This document shows, piece by piece, positions 1-7,353 of a DNA stretch of 64,000 bases. Numbering within the stretch: position 1 is the stretch's first letter; each line of letters opens with the position of its first letter. Location: positions 62,001-126,000 of the forward strand of contig CATLPD010000004.1 of NCBI GenBank assembly GCA_950054485.1, in the 5' to 3' direction. The position numbers and the translations under genes were made by a program. Origin of the DNA: an uncultured Alphaproteobacteria bacterium (GTDB lineage: Bacteria > Pseudomonadota > Alphaproteobacteria > Micavibrionales > CSBR16-224). The notes below the pieces were generated by a model that was not told the DNA's origin, ran no database searches, and saw only the letters and a list, made by a program, of their open reading frames with translations.

Positions 1-1398
1 TGTTGCAACCGGCAGTTTGTAGATTTTGGCTGACTGACCATTCGAGAACTGGGCAGAGACGAAACCTTCGCTGTCAATCGATACACCTGTACGCAAGCCA
101 AGCTCGGCACCGTTTTGTTCAGAGTAAATCACGTTATATTCACCCGAGAACTGTGTAAAGTTTGCGATGTTAAAGTCGATGTCCTGCAGTGACGCACCAC
201 TGGTAAAGTTGATATCGTCAATGTCGACCAGAACTTCACCTGTCAGTGGATCGTCTTCCGCATTCAGGCGACCGTTTCCGTCAAAGTTAATTGCACCTTG
301 CAACAAGACAGTCGATCCATCAGGGTGAAGGACTTCAATATCCCACCAGCCTTCAGAGTTCGGTGTTGAAACCGGTTCGGCCAGACGGTTGAATGTTGTT
401 GAGTCAACTGCCAGGGTTGTACCAACTGCACCGGCCAATCCCAAGCCATCATTTAATGGGGTGCCTGCGCCATCAGCCAGCGTGATTTCAGCATCCAGAT
501 TTCTGGATTTAATGACAAGCTGTCCGGCAGGGTTCACTTCAGCAAAGGCAACCTGATTACCGTTAACATCGGTAATTGTGTTGATGTCTTGCACCAGTTT
601 ACCCAAATCGCCATCAAGTGTGATTGTTGTTGGGCCCACGCCGCCGACAGTGATATCAAAAGTGTCTGTCGGGTCAATTGTCGGGTCGGTTGAAAGATCG
701 CCGACAATATCTGCCAGGTTCACGGTTCCTTGTACAATCGCGGTTGGTGTTTCATGCTTTCTGAAGTTCACCGTCAGATCCTGACCGTTACCCAGAGAGT
801 CATAAACCCGGATTGAGCGCGAGAAGTCCGTTGTTGATCCCGCTGTAATCGGGAAGGCGCGTTCGCCTTCTTCGGCATCAAGGTTCAAGGCCAGTTCCAT
901 CTGTGATGTCGGCTGTGTAAAGCCGCCCAAAAAGGCCACATCGACCGGCACCAGCGAGCTGACATCGTCAACGCCCGGCAGGCGGTTGCCGTTTTGATCC
1001 AGCGGCCAGCCCATCAGGGTATAACCGGCGGTGTTTTTCAAAACACCTGTTGAATCTTCCGAGAATGATCCGGCACGTGTGTAAAGTGGTTCAGCACCCA
1101 GATCCGTTCCTTGTTGTACGACAAAGAAACCGTTACCTGACATCGCAATATCTGTAGAAGACTGCGATTGCTGCAAGATGCCCTGCTGATCAATACGGTT
1201 GTTTTGAACCGAACGAACAGAGCCTGGGGAATAGGCTGTCGAACGGCTTTCTGATGTCACAAGGCTGGAAAAAGCCGCGTCACGTCTTTTGTAACCAACT
1301 GTGTTTACGTTGGCGATGTTGTTTGAAATCATACCCAAAGACTGACTTTGAGAGTTCAGTGCCGATACGGCGGTAAATAAAGATCCAAATACACTCAT
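1..1398 (-). CDS. flgE: Flagellar hook protein FlgE (3' end cut by window)
   Basis: Structural protein of the flagellar hook, polymerised outside the cell. The reading frame stays open for 466 codons from the ATG at 1398 to the window edge, so the C-terminus is missing. The N-terminus (SVFGSLFTAVSALNSQSQ, then ISNNIANVNTVGYKR) is the classic flagellar rod/hook signature, followed by GNGFFVV and a YTRAGSF segment typical of FlgE/FlgF/FlgG. The long variable middle region fits hook rather than rod proteins. An AAAGGAG Shine-Dalgarno precedes the ATG. It is the last gene visible of the fliK-flgD-flgE operon; no promoter is seen in the 100 nt gap to flgD. FlgE is preferred over FlgF/FlgG because of length and its position after flgD. 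Confidence 0.93.
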   Translation of the reverse strand, partial: MSVFGSLFTAVSALNSQSQSLGMISNNIANVNTVGYKRRDAAFSSLVTSESRSTAYSPGSVRSVQNNRIDQQGILQQSQSSTDIAMSGNGFFVVQQGTDLGAEPLYTRAGSFSEDSTGVLKNTAGYTLMGWPLDQNGNRLPGVDDVSSLVPVDVAFLGGFTQPTSQMELALNLDAEEGERAFPITAGSTTDFSRSIRVYDSLGNGQDLTVNFRKHETPTAIVQGTVNLADIVGDLSTDPTIDPTDTFDITVGGVGPTTITLDGDLGKLVQDINTITDVNGNQVAFAEVNPAGQLVIKSRNLDAEITLADGAGTPLNDGLGLAGAVGTTLAVDSTTFNRLAEPVSTPNSEGWWDIEVLHPDGSTVLLQGAINFDGNGRLNAEDDPLTGEVLVDIDDINFTSGASLQDIDFNIANFTQFSGEYNVIYSEQNGAELGLRTGVSIDSEGFVSAQFSNGQSAKIYKLPVAT

Positions 1399-1498
1399 AA
1401 TATTACTCCTTTACTGTGTTTCGATGTTGCTTTTATCGTTTTGGTTTTCGGTTGCGGTTAAAAGTCGGGGTTAAAATCATGGTCTGCTCTCCTTTTCA

Positions 1499-2191
1499 TT
1501 AATTCGCTACGGGGGTTACGGTTTTTGGCAATGTAGCGCGCGTTATATCTGCAATCGGTATACGCAGATCGCCAACCAGCAGCATGGTGTTACCGCTGCC
1601 GTCACTTTCAATACCATCCACACGGCCCGGAACGTTCGTTTGAACGATAAGGGATTTCCCTTCAGGGTTGGTGGACGATACCTGAATGGTGTAATTACCG
1701 GGGGCGACTTTAAATCCGTCGTTATTCGTGCCGTCCCATTTAAAGGTTTTAACGCCGGTCGATGTTTCGCCGTCGCTGCTGTATACAGTCTGTCCGTTTG
1801 CGTTTTTAATCGAAATATTCGTATCTGCGGCCTGCTCGGGGATGATATAGCTAAGGTCGACTTTATTCGTACCATCGAAATCAAAGCTGTTTCCGGCGAT
1901 CTCAACATCCATACCGACAAAGCCAAGGCCGATGTCTGTGATTTGTAACACGGACAATGCGCGCATATCTTCCAGAATGTCGTTGGTTGCCAATTGCTGT
2001 TCGACTTGCGAGAACTGGACAAGCTGGTTTGTGAATTCGTTTGAATCCATCGGGTCCAGCGGATCCTGGTTTTGCAGCTGTGTTGTCAAAAGCGTCAGGA
2101 AGTCGTCGAAATCCTGGTTCAGCTGCGACTTCTGTGCCTGTGTTTTGGCACTTTGTGCGCTGATTTGATCTATGCTTTGTATACCTTCCAT
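1499..2191 (-). CDS. flgD: Flagellar hook assembly scaffold FlgD
   Basis: Hook-capping protein needed for FlgE polymerisation and later discarded. The 230 residues carry the conserved N-terminal block (FLTLLTTQLQNQDPLDPMDS, then NQLVQFSQVEQQ) that marks the family. A C-terminal Ig/Tudor-like region follows, with KTFKWDGTNNDG and APGNYTIQV. Length is normal. It lies between fliK and flgE on the same strand with 22 nt to fliK, so the three are presumably co-transcribed from the sigma-54-like site upstream of fliK. Hook cap, hook-length ruler and hook subunit together form one hook module. Confidence 0.95.
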   Translation of the reverse strand: MEGIQSIDQISAQSAKTQAQKSQLNQDFDDFLTLLTTQLQNQDPLDPMDSNEFTNQLVQFSQVEQQLATNDILEDMRALSVLQITDIGLGFVGMDVEIAGNSFDFDGTNKVDLSYIIPEQAADTNISIKNANGQTVYSSDGETSTGVKTFKWDGTNNDGFKVAPGNYTIQVSSTNPEGKSLIVQTNVPGRVDGIESDGSGNTMLLVGDLRIPIADITRATLPKTVTPVAN

Positions 2192-2213
2192 AATCTGCTC
2201 TTTTCGTTATTCG

Positions 2214-3878
2214 TTACACGAATACATTGACCCCGGTGGGGTTGATATATTGCTGGTTATAAATCGCGGCGTTCATCATCGCGTCATCACCCATTTCATC
2301 CATGGCGTTTACATCTGCGACGTGGAACAGTGACTCACGACTGTCTTTGTCTTGTGCCAGTTGCTGGTCGTTCTGATCGCGAAGGTCAAAAGTGAAACCT
2401 TCGGATCCGACATCCAAGCCGGCTTCTTCAAAAGCCTTATGCAGAATGTTTGAATCTTTTTGCAAGATCTGCAGGGCTTCCGGTTTGTCTGTCAAAATAT
2501 GTGCCTTTAACTTGCCGTCATCACCCATCTTCAGGTCAACCTGAACGCGGCCCAGCTCGGCGGGCTCCATTTGCAGGCTCATGCGGTCAACGGCATTATT
2601 GATGCCGCGCTGCATGCTGAGGGTCACGGCGCGTACCGGTGTTTGCGGTGTTGCGCTGCGATACTGTGCTGCCGTAAAGGCATTTTGACTGATTGTTTTA
2701 TTTTGCGCGCTTGGCTGATCCGGGTTGAACTGTTGGGTCAATTGCGCATCAAATGTGTTTGACTGGCTGTGGTTAAAGTTATTAAACATGTCGCCTGTCA
2801 TGAAATCAGGGGTAGAGGCCGCACCGCCGTTACTCCCAACCGAATTCTGGGTCGTCGCGGAATGATGCGCCATCATCTCGGCGGCCTTATCGGCTGCCTG
2901 AGGGGGGAGGGAAGGAGAGTTTGGCGCAGAGTTTTGGGGTGCGGCCCCATTAGCTTTAACATTCTGACCGGGCGCATTTTGCAATGCCGTGTCAGAATTG
3001 CCACGCGCATTGCGTGCGGCTGTTTTCAATGCGGCTTCGGCTGTCATAAAGGATTGTGCCGTGCCGTTGTTCGATAAATTCAATGCCTGACCAATGATAA
3101 AATCGTCTCCGGTCACAGCCTGTGCCACGTCTGCGCTGTTCGGGGCAGTTTGAGGGGAAGAAGGTTCTGCCAGAACATCTGTATTCGTGGGGGAGATTTC
3201 AGGCGCAGTCTGCTGTGGAGTATCAGGCTGTGCCGGAGACGGTTTTTGAGTCGGGTCCTGCGGAGAGGTCAGGGTGTTAAGGTGAGCAGAAATATCCTGT
3301 GCAGGACCCTTTAACTCAGTGTTTTGAGGGGGAGTGGATTGCTCACCAGAAGTCAAGTTAATACCAAGATCGCTGAACGCTTGTTTCAACGCATCCATTA
3401 TTTCTTCAGCGCCAGCTTCGCCAGGTTTCAGACCCAGCTGCTGTGCCAATAATCCGTTGTTCAATATGCCGGCCTGACCGGCTGATGTGTCACCCTGTAA
3501 TGCGGCTGTGATCTGATCAATCAGTCCACCGGCCTGCTGTCCATTCACAGAAGGCGCTGTTCCATTCTGGAACAACTCAGCATATCCTGCCAATTCAGCA
3601 GGTGCTTGCGTGTGGCCAAGCTCGGCAACTATTGCCGATACCTGGGCTTTTAGGGTGTCTGCCGAAGCGGTCGGGGTACCCTCGGCAGGGGGCAGCGCGC
3701 CATTATTCTGCAGACGCGCCATAATTAAGCTGATGAAATCAAGACCCTGACCGCCGCCAATGCCATTTTTGCCGATCGCGCCGGCACTGGCATTTACACC
3801 GCCCGCAGCATTTGCACCAGCGGCTTTTTGTGCTGCTGTGGCTGCTTTGGTGTTTATCATGTCTAGGGCGTTAGTCAT
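2214..3878 (-). CDS. fliK: Flagellar hook-length control protein FliK
   Basis: Molecular ruler secreted through the flagellar export apparatus; its C-terminal domain switches FlhB export specificity. Residues 1-450 are low-complexity, rich in Gln, Pro, Ala and Asn, as in FliK rulers. The C-terminal ~100 residues hold the Flg_hook domain (RMSLQMEPAELGRVQVDLKM, then LTDKPEALQILQKD). I place the start at the ATG at 3878 (MTNALDMI), which has a GAGG Shine-Dalgarno. An in-frame ATG at 3917 would begin inside the -12 element of the sigma-54-like promoter and is unlikely. With this start the protein has 554 residues. First gene of the fliK-flgD-flgE operon. Confidence 0.9.
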   Translation of the reverse strand: MTNALDMINTKAATAAQKAAGANAAGGVNASAGAIGKNGIGGGQGLDFISLIMARLQNNGALPPAEGTPTASADTLKAQVSAIVAELGHTQAPAELAGYAELFQNGTAPSVNGQQAGGLIDQITAALQGDTSAGQAGILNNGLLAQQLGLKPGEAGAEEIMDALKQAFSDLGINLTSGEQSTPPQNTELKGPAQDISAHLNTLTSPQDPTQKPSPAQPDTPQQTAPEISPTNTDVLAEPSSPQTAPNSADVAQAVTGDDFIIGQALNLSNNGTAQSFMTAEAALKTAARNARGNSDTALQNAPGQNVKANGAAPQNSAPNSPSLPPQAADKAAEMMAHHSATTQNSVGSNGGAASTPDFMTGDMFNNFNHSQSNTFDAQLTQQFNPDQPSAQNKTISQNAFTAAQYRSATPQTPVRAVTLSMQRGINNAVDRMSLQMEPAELGRVQVDLKMGDDGKLKAHILTDKPEALQILQKDSNILHKAFEEAGLDVGSEGFTFDLRDQNDQQLAQDKDSRESLFHVADVNAMDEMGDDAMMNAAIYNQQYINPTGVNVFV

Positions 3879-3912
3879 TTTTGCCTCGTTACATTTTCTC
3901 TCCCATGAGTAA

Positions 3913-3929
3913 TGCACAAGGCGTGCCAG
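3913..3929 (-). promoter_or_regulatory. Sigma-54-type promoter for fliK-flgD-flgE
   Basis: On the minus strand the sequence CTGGCACGCCTTGTGCA has a TGGCACG -24 element and a TGCA -12 element with the GG and GC dinucleotides at the exact spacing of the RpoN consensus; one consensus T of the -12 box is replaced by G. The expected transcription start is near 3902, giving a leader of about 24 nt to the fliK ATG at 3878. Regulation of hook genes by RpoN is common in alphaproteobacteria. Assignment is by pattern only. Confidence 0.75.
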
Positions 3930-3947
3930 TTTTTTTATATTTGAAAA

Positions 3948-4331
3948 TTATCTAGGTCTCTTAAAGCCTTTAGGGCGGGGAATGGTACTGTCGTGCAGCT
4001 TGACAGCCTGTTCTTTTAAACCGGCAAAGGCCAGAATTTGAACCATCGGGTGGATCACCATATTATGCCAGGCCCATTCGTTGCGCTGCCATTTTAACCT
4101 GCGCCCTTCCAATGCGGACGGCTTGACGTGCATGATGGCATCCAGTGCCTCGATCCCTTGGGAAAAATATTCCCGATCATCAAATGTGGTGATTTTGATT
4201 TTGCCGTTTTCCAGATCGGATGTGTCGATGTGTTTTATATTATCAATATGCAGGATGTTTTTACCGATACGGATAAAGGGGGCGGGCTGTGTTGCTGTTT
4301 TCCATTTTTCAATCAGTTTAATTTTTTTCAT
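3948..4331 (-). CDS. Hypothetical protein, third gene of the HTH-CoaB-aldolase operon
   Basis: A 127-residue protein I do not recognise. It is mostly polar and basic with no signal peptide or membrane segment. Visible features are a beta-rich first half (PFIRIGKNILHIDNIKHID, then KIKITTFDDREYF), reminiscent of small DUF-type domains that begin with a short strand pair, and a Trp-rich central stretch (KWQRNEWAWHNM). Its start overlaps the end of the M23-like gene by 14 nt, so translational coupling is likely and the function is probably linked to that operon. It ends 70 nt upstream of the fliK start; no terminator is seen between. The role is unknown. Confidence 0.72.
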   Translation of the reverse strand: MKKIKLIEKWKTATQPAPFIRIGKNILHIDNIKHIDTSDLENGKIKITTFDDREYFSQGIEALDAIMHVKPSALEGRRLKWQRNEWAWHNMVIHPMVQILAFAGLKEQAVKLHDSTIPRPKGFKRPR

Positions 4332-4860
4332 TTTGAATGCTTTCCAATAAATAGGGTGTAGGGTCTTTCAGACCAGATTGTCGCGCTAATCCGACAGGCC
4401 ATTCAACAGCATCGCGCACGCCATGATCATAAAGCTCCAGATGTAGCATCGACATGGGGCGTCCCTTATCGATTTTCAAAACCTGTTTGACGGTTCCGAT
4501 CAAATCGCCGGCTGATATTTTTTGCCCTGTCTTGCAGGTGGTCAATATTTCACCGTAAACAACAACGCCCGTTTTTCCTTCAACCAGAACGGCATAGGTA
4601 TTATGCCACCAGTCCGACCCGGCATGCGCGCCAGTAAAGGGAACAATGTTCACGACCGTGCCGTCTTCAACAGCAAAAACATCCGTGCCTTCCGGGCAGT
4701 ATAAATCGACCCCTTCATGAATATGGTGTTTGCGCGTTACACCAAAAGCGCCAACATGCGGGGATAGGGGCAGGGCGGTTTGCCCTGCATCCATATCTTT
4801 ATATGACATGCTGTTATCGGATGGGATCAGTTCTAGATTGATGGGCGTGCGCCAGACCAT
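4318..4860 (-). CDS. Cytoplasmic M23-like (lysostaphin-fold) protein
   Basis: A 180-residue protein with an M23 peptidase-like core: HEGVDLYCPEGTDVFAVEDG (His48-x3-Asp52) corresponds to the first zinc-ligand motif and GQKISAGDLIGTV to the conserved later strand. The second motif, normally HxH, reads HLE (140-142). The general-base histidine is therefore kept but one zinc ligand is Glu, so activity or metal use may differ. There is no signal peptide or membrane segment, unlike cell-wall M23 enzymes, so the protein should be cytoplasmic. A GGAG site precedes the ATG. It overlaps the upstream fusion gene by 28 nt and the downstream unknown gene by 14 nt, indicating one operon. Family membership is well supported; substrate is unknown. 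Confidence 0.78.
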   Translation of the reverse strand: MVWRTPINLELIPSDNSMSYKDMDAGQTALPLSPHVGAFGVTRKHHIHEGVDLYCPEGTDVFAVEDGTVVNIVPFTGAHAGSDWWHNTYAVLVEGKTGVVVYGEILTTCKTGQKISAGDLIGTVKQVLKIDKGRPMSMLHLELYDHGVRDAVEWPVGLARQSGLKDPTPYLLESIQNEKN

Positions 4861-6326
4861 GCTGCTCCAACCTTTCCGCCTGTTTTATCATCAAGATCAA
4901 AATTGCGTTCAATCACATTAATGACACGCTGGGGGTCAACATCTTTACCATAGACGATATTCGGACCGTGATTGTCCAGCATAACGCCCCAAATGCCGTC
5001 TTCGATTTCACGCAGGCCGTCCGATGTATTCTGACCGCATTCGTGACTGCCGCATTCATAAGGGCGTTGATCACGCAGGGGAATATAATCAGGTGCGTCC
5101 GATTTCAACGGGCAATGGAAATGCACAATGTTATCCAGATTTGGATGATCTTTGAAGATGATGCGCTGGCTCATCCCGCCGACTGACGGCTTGCCGCCAT
5201 AGGCAATCACATCATCGCGCCCCTTGGGTTCAATCAAAACCATCCCGTTTTGGGCAAGATCATTAAAGTTTGACCAGCGGCGGGATGTGATGATTTTCTC
5301 CTCGGGCCCGCGGGCGGCAAAATGCCCGGCCGTCACCAGACCGCGTTTTGTATCAACGGGTTTATAGGCCCCGCGCTGAATACAATGATTGACCACAGTG
5401 CGCAGATTATCGCTGATGATATCCGACTGCCAATCCACACCTTTTGAATTTTTAATCACTTTTGAGCGTGTAAATCGGCATTGTGACCGCAGGATCGCCA
5501 TATCGACCAGACCTTCCATCGCCTCGACCCGTTCGGGGGTAACGTGGTAACGCGCTTCTTCAGGCGCGACAATCATGTTCAGGCGATTAACGACATCATT
5601 CACCAGAACAAGATTGATGTGTGACCCTTTCATCAGTTTTAACCCAGCCTCGTACATTTCATCGGCACTGGCGCCTGTCGTGGTTTTAAACGCGACCAAG
5701 AACAGGTCTTTGCGGTCGCGGCGAATACCCGAGACGATTTTATCAGATGGCATCAATCGCATTGTCTGATCGCCCGCGCGTGATTTCAAGCGCTCGGCCT
5801 TGGCGTGCGGGGTAACATCACCGATATATCCTTCAAAATCACAAATCGCAGGGTTCCAGATGACAATTTTACGGGCCGGGTTTTCAACAATCTCGTTCGC
5901 CAGACGCTGCATATCATCATTTGTTTCATATTCGGATGATGAATCGGCCATGCGCGTCAGGGTCAGGTTGGTCTGATATCCGCGGCGGCGGAAAATGCCG
6001 GCAACTTCGCGTGCTGTCGATCCGTATGCGGGGGCGGACAGGGCCAGATGGTTTCTGACATGGACGATCGTGCCGCCGCCGACAACCTCGACATGCGCAT
6101 CTTTTGAATTCAGTACAGCATCATTTGTATGCGTCTTCAAAGCCTCGAACCTTTTAGTTTCATCGGCCAGCTTTTGCGTGATCGGACGGTTACCGTTTTC
6201 CAGCTTTTTATATGTGTCGCGTTTCAGCCCCAATTTTTCGGCGGCCTCGTCACGTGACCATCCCATGCGGTTGCGCCATGCGCGCAGGCCCGAACCCGTC
6301 ATATTGCTTTTTTCTTGTATTGGCAT
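4833..6326 (-). CDS. XRE-type HTH / CoaB-like / class II aldolase-like fusion protein
   Basis: A 497-residue three-domain protein. Residues 11-62 are an XRE-type helix-turn-helix (LRAWRNRMGWSRDEAAEKLG, RDTYKKLENG). Residues 77-282 resemble the CoaB (phosphopantothenoylcysteine synthetase) fold: GGGTIVHVRN near the start, then VIWNPAICDF, KIVSGIRRDRKDLFLVAFKT and NLVLVNDV, aligning with the CoaB pattern of GPTREPLDPVR, AAVADY, VGFAAET and ANDV. Residues 295-480 resemble class II aldolases/adducins, with a metal-type HFH (402-404) and a DNHGPNI strand. The start is set at the ATG at 6326, where GGAGG lies at the right distance; an ATG four codons earlier contains that site. First gene of a three-gene overlapping operon. 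It may be a ligand-sensing autoregulator, which is inference; the chemistry is unknown. Confidence 0.82.
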   Translation of the reverse strand: MPIQEKSNMTGSGLRAWRNRMGWSRDEAAEKLGLKRDTYKKLENGNRPITQKLADETKRFEALKTHTNDAVLNSKDAHVEVVGGGTIVHVRNHLALSAPAYGSTAREVAGIFRRRGYQTNLTLTRMADSSSEYETNDDMQRLANEIVENPARKIVIWNPAICDFEGYIGDVTPHAKAERLKSRAGDQTMRLMPSDKIVSGIRRDRKDLFLVAFKTTTGASADEMYEAGLKLMKGSHINLVLVNDVVNRLNMIVAPEEARYHVTPERVEAMEGLVDMAILRSQCRFTRSKVIKNSKGVDWQSDIISDNLRTVVNHCIQRGAYKPVDTKRGLVTAGHFAARGPEEKIITSRRWSNFNDLAQNGMVLIEPKGRDDVIAYGGKPSVGGMSQRIIFKDHPNLDNIVHFHCPLKSDAPDYIPLRDQRPYECGSHECGQNTSDGLREIEDGIWGVMLDNHGPNIVYGKDVDPQRVINVIERNFDLDDKTGGKVGAAWSGARPSI

Positions 6327-6347
6327 TCTATCCTCCATTTTTTTTAT

Positions 6348-6362
6348 GGGTATTTAATACCC
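6348..6362. promoter_or_regulatory. Palindromic operator copy 1 (GGGTATTTAATACCC)
   Basis: Perfect inverted repeat with 7-bp arms around one central T, ending 10 nt upstream of the ATG at 6338. A second copy lies 28 bp away. Position directly before a gene encoding an XRE-type DNA-binding domain suggests an autoregulatory operator; this is inference. Confidence 0.6.
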
Positions 6363-6376
6363 GATAATTCGTACAA

Positions 6377-6389
6377 GGTATTTAATACC
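6377..6389. promoter_or_regulatory. Palindromic operator copy 2 (GGTATTTAATACC)
   Basis: Perfect inverted repeat with 6-bp arms around one T. Its core of 14 bases is identical to copy 1, and the centres (6355 and 6383) are 28 bp apart. Tandem identical operators separated by under three helical turns fit cooperative binding of two repressor dimers. Confidence 0.6.
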
Positions 6390-6412
6390 CGCCTAAGATG
6401 ATTCGGTCAAAT

Positions 6413-6443
6413 AAAAAAACCGCCTCTGAAAGATCAGAGGCGG
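6413..6443 (-). terminator. Terminator of the flgI-flgJ-flgN-like operon
   Basis: On the minus strand, a perfect 10-bp stem (CCGCCTCTGA pairing with TCAGAGGCGG, 4-nt loop) is followed by seven U residues. It lies 41 nt past the stop of the flgN-like gene and separates the flagellar operon from the HTH-CoaB-aldolase operon. Confidence 0.9.
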
Positions 6444-6483
6444 CTGCCACACAAAAGTGTAAATATATACTATTGATATAGAA

Positions 6484-6963
6484 TTATAATTCTTGATTAA
6501 AACCTATCGAAGATGCGCTGGTTACATTCGATGACATCATCGCGCCGGCGGCGTTATAGTTTGTTTTTTCTTCGACGTTTTCGCGCGCGGTGTTCAGAAT
6601 GCGGCTGACCAAACGGCGGCTGGCGTCTTTCGCGCTTTCCAATGTTCTGAGGTTCTTGGACAACAGTTTGATAAATTCTGTGCGTGTCACGATCAAACGT
6701 TCAGCCAGATTGCTGTCCATTGATGCAAATTCAACCTTGCGTTCGAACAGGGCGGCAACCTTTGATTTATAGGAGGCCACATATTCGTGTTTTTCTTTTT
6801 GCAGGGATTCAATTTCTGTATAGCGGGCATCGCGCAAGAATTCGTTTTCGCGTTCCAGCACCAGTGAAAAATCGTGCATTAATTTAATCATCTCGTTCAC
6901 GTCAACCTCAATCGGATTGCGGGGGGATGTCTGCGTCGGTGTGTTTGTCATTTCTGTTTGCAT
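6484..6963 (-). CDS. FlgN-like flagellar export chaperone
   Basis: A 159-residue, mainly alpha-helical protein with a long amphipathic stretch (EMIKLMHDFSLVLERENEFL through ASRRLVSRILNTARENVEEK) and no membrane segment. FlgN chaperones are small helical proteins that carry FlgK/FlgL to the export gate, and the position immediately after flgJ is a usual place for them. The central LxRENEFLRxxRYxEIxxLQxxK pattern fits the family. The ATG at 6963 has AAGGAG 8 nt upstream. Sequence conservation in FlgN is low, so the call rests partly on position; an unrelated flagellar accessory protein is possible. Confidence 0.6.
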   Translation of the reverse strand: MQTEMTNTPTQTSPRNPIEVDVNEMIKLMHDFSLVLERENEFLRDARYTEIESLQKEKHEYVASYKSKVAALFERKVEFASMDSNLAERLIVTRTEFIKLLSKNLRTLESAKDASRRLVSRILNTARENVEEKTNYNAAGAMMSSNVTSASSIGFNQEL

Positions 6964-6981
6964 TTTATGCTCTCCTTACTT

Positions 6982-7353
6982 TTATTCTGCTCTGTTGGCT
7001 TGGCTGTTCGCTTGTGCATTCATCATGGCTTGCATGTCGATCAGCTTGGCTGTTACTTGCTCTGCAATTCCTATGCCACCTGCGTTCGCCAGTTGGTTGC
7101 CGTATTCTTCAACCATCATGGATCGGAACATTTCTTCGCCTTGGCCGCCGCCGAACATGGGGTCAACATCAACGCTGTTGAACATGTGCGACATCATCTG
7201 GGTAATGAATACAGCCTCGAATTCTTTGGCGGCGTTATTGATTTTATCCATTTTGTTCGGGTTGATCGCATTCAGCTTTTGACTGGCCGCGTCGGTTTTG
7301 GCCTGTGCGTTATTTAATGTTGCTGAATTGATCAGTGCGCCTTGAATATCCAT
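6982..7353 (-). CDS. flgJ: Rod-binding protein FlgJ (N-terminal domain type, CheL-like)
   Basis: A 123-residue rod cap scaffold. The signature NNAAKEFEAVFITQMMSHMF, followed by FGGGQGEEMFRSMMVEEYG and a C-terminal helix, matches the FlgJ N-terminal domain. The muramidase domain found in enterobacterial FlgJ is absent, which is normal for alphaproteobacteria, where a separate lytic enzyme acts with it. Its start shares one base with the stop of flgI, so translation is probably coupled. It belongs to the flgI-flgJ-flgN-like operon. Confidence 0.92.
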   Translation of the reverse strand: MDIQGALINSATLNNAQAKTDAASQKLNAINPNKMDKINNAAKEFEAVFITQMMSHMFNSVDVDPMFGGGQGEEMFRSMMVEEYGNQLANAGGIGIAEQVTAKLIDMQAMMNAQANSQANRAE

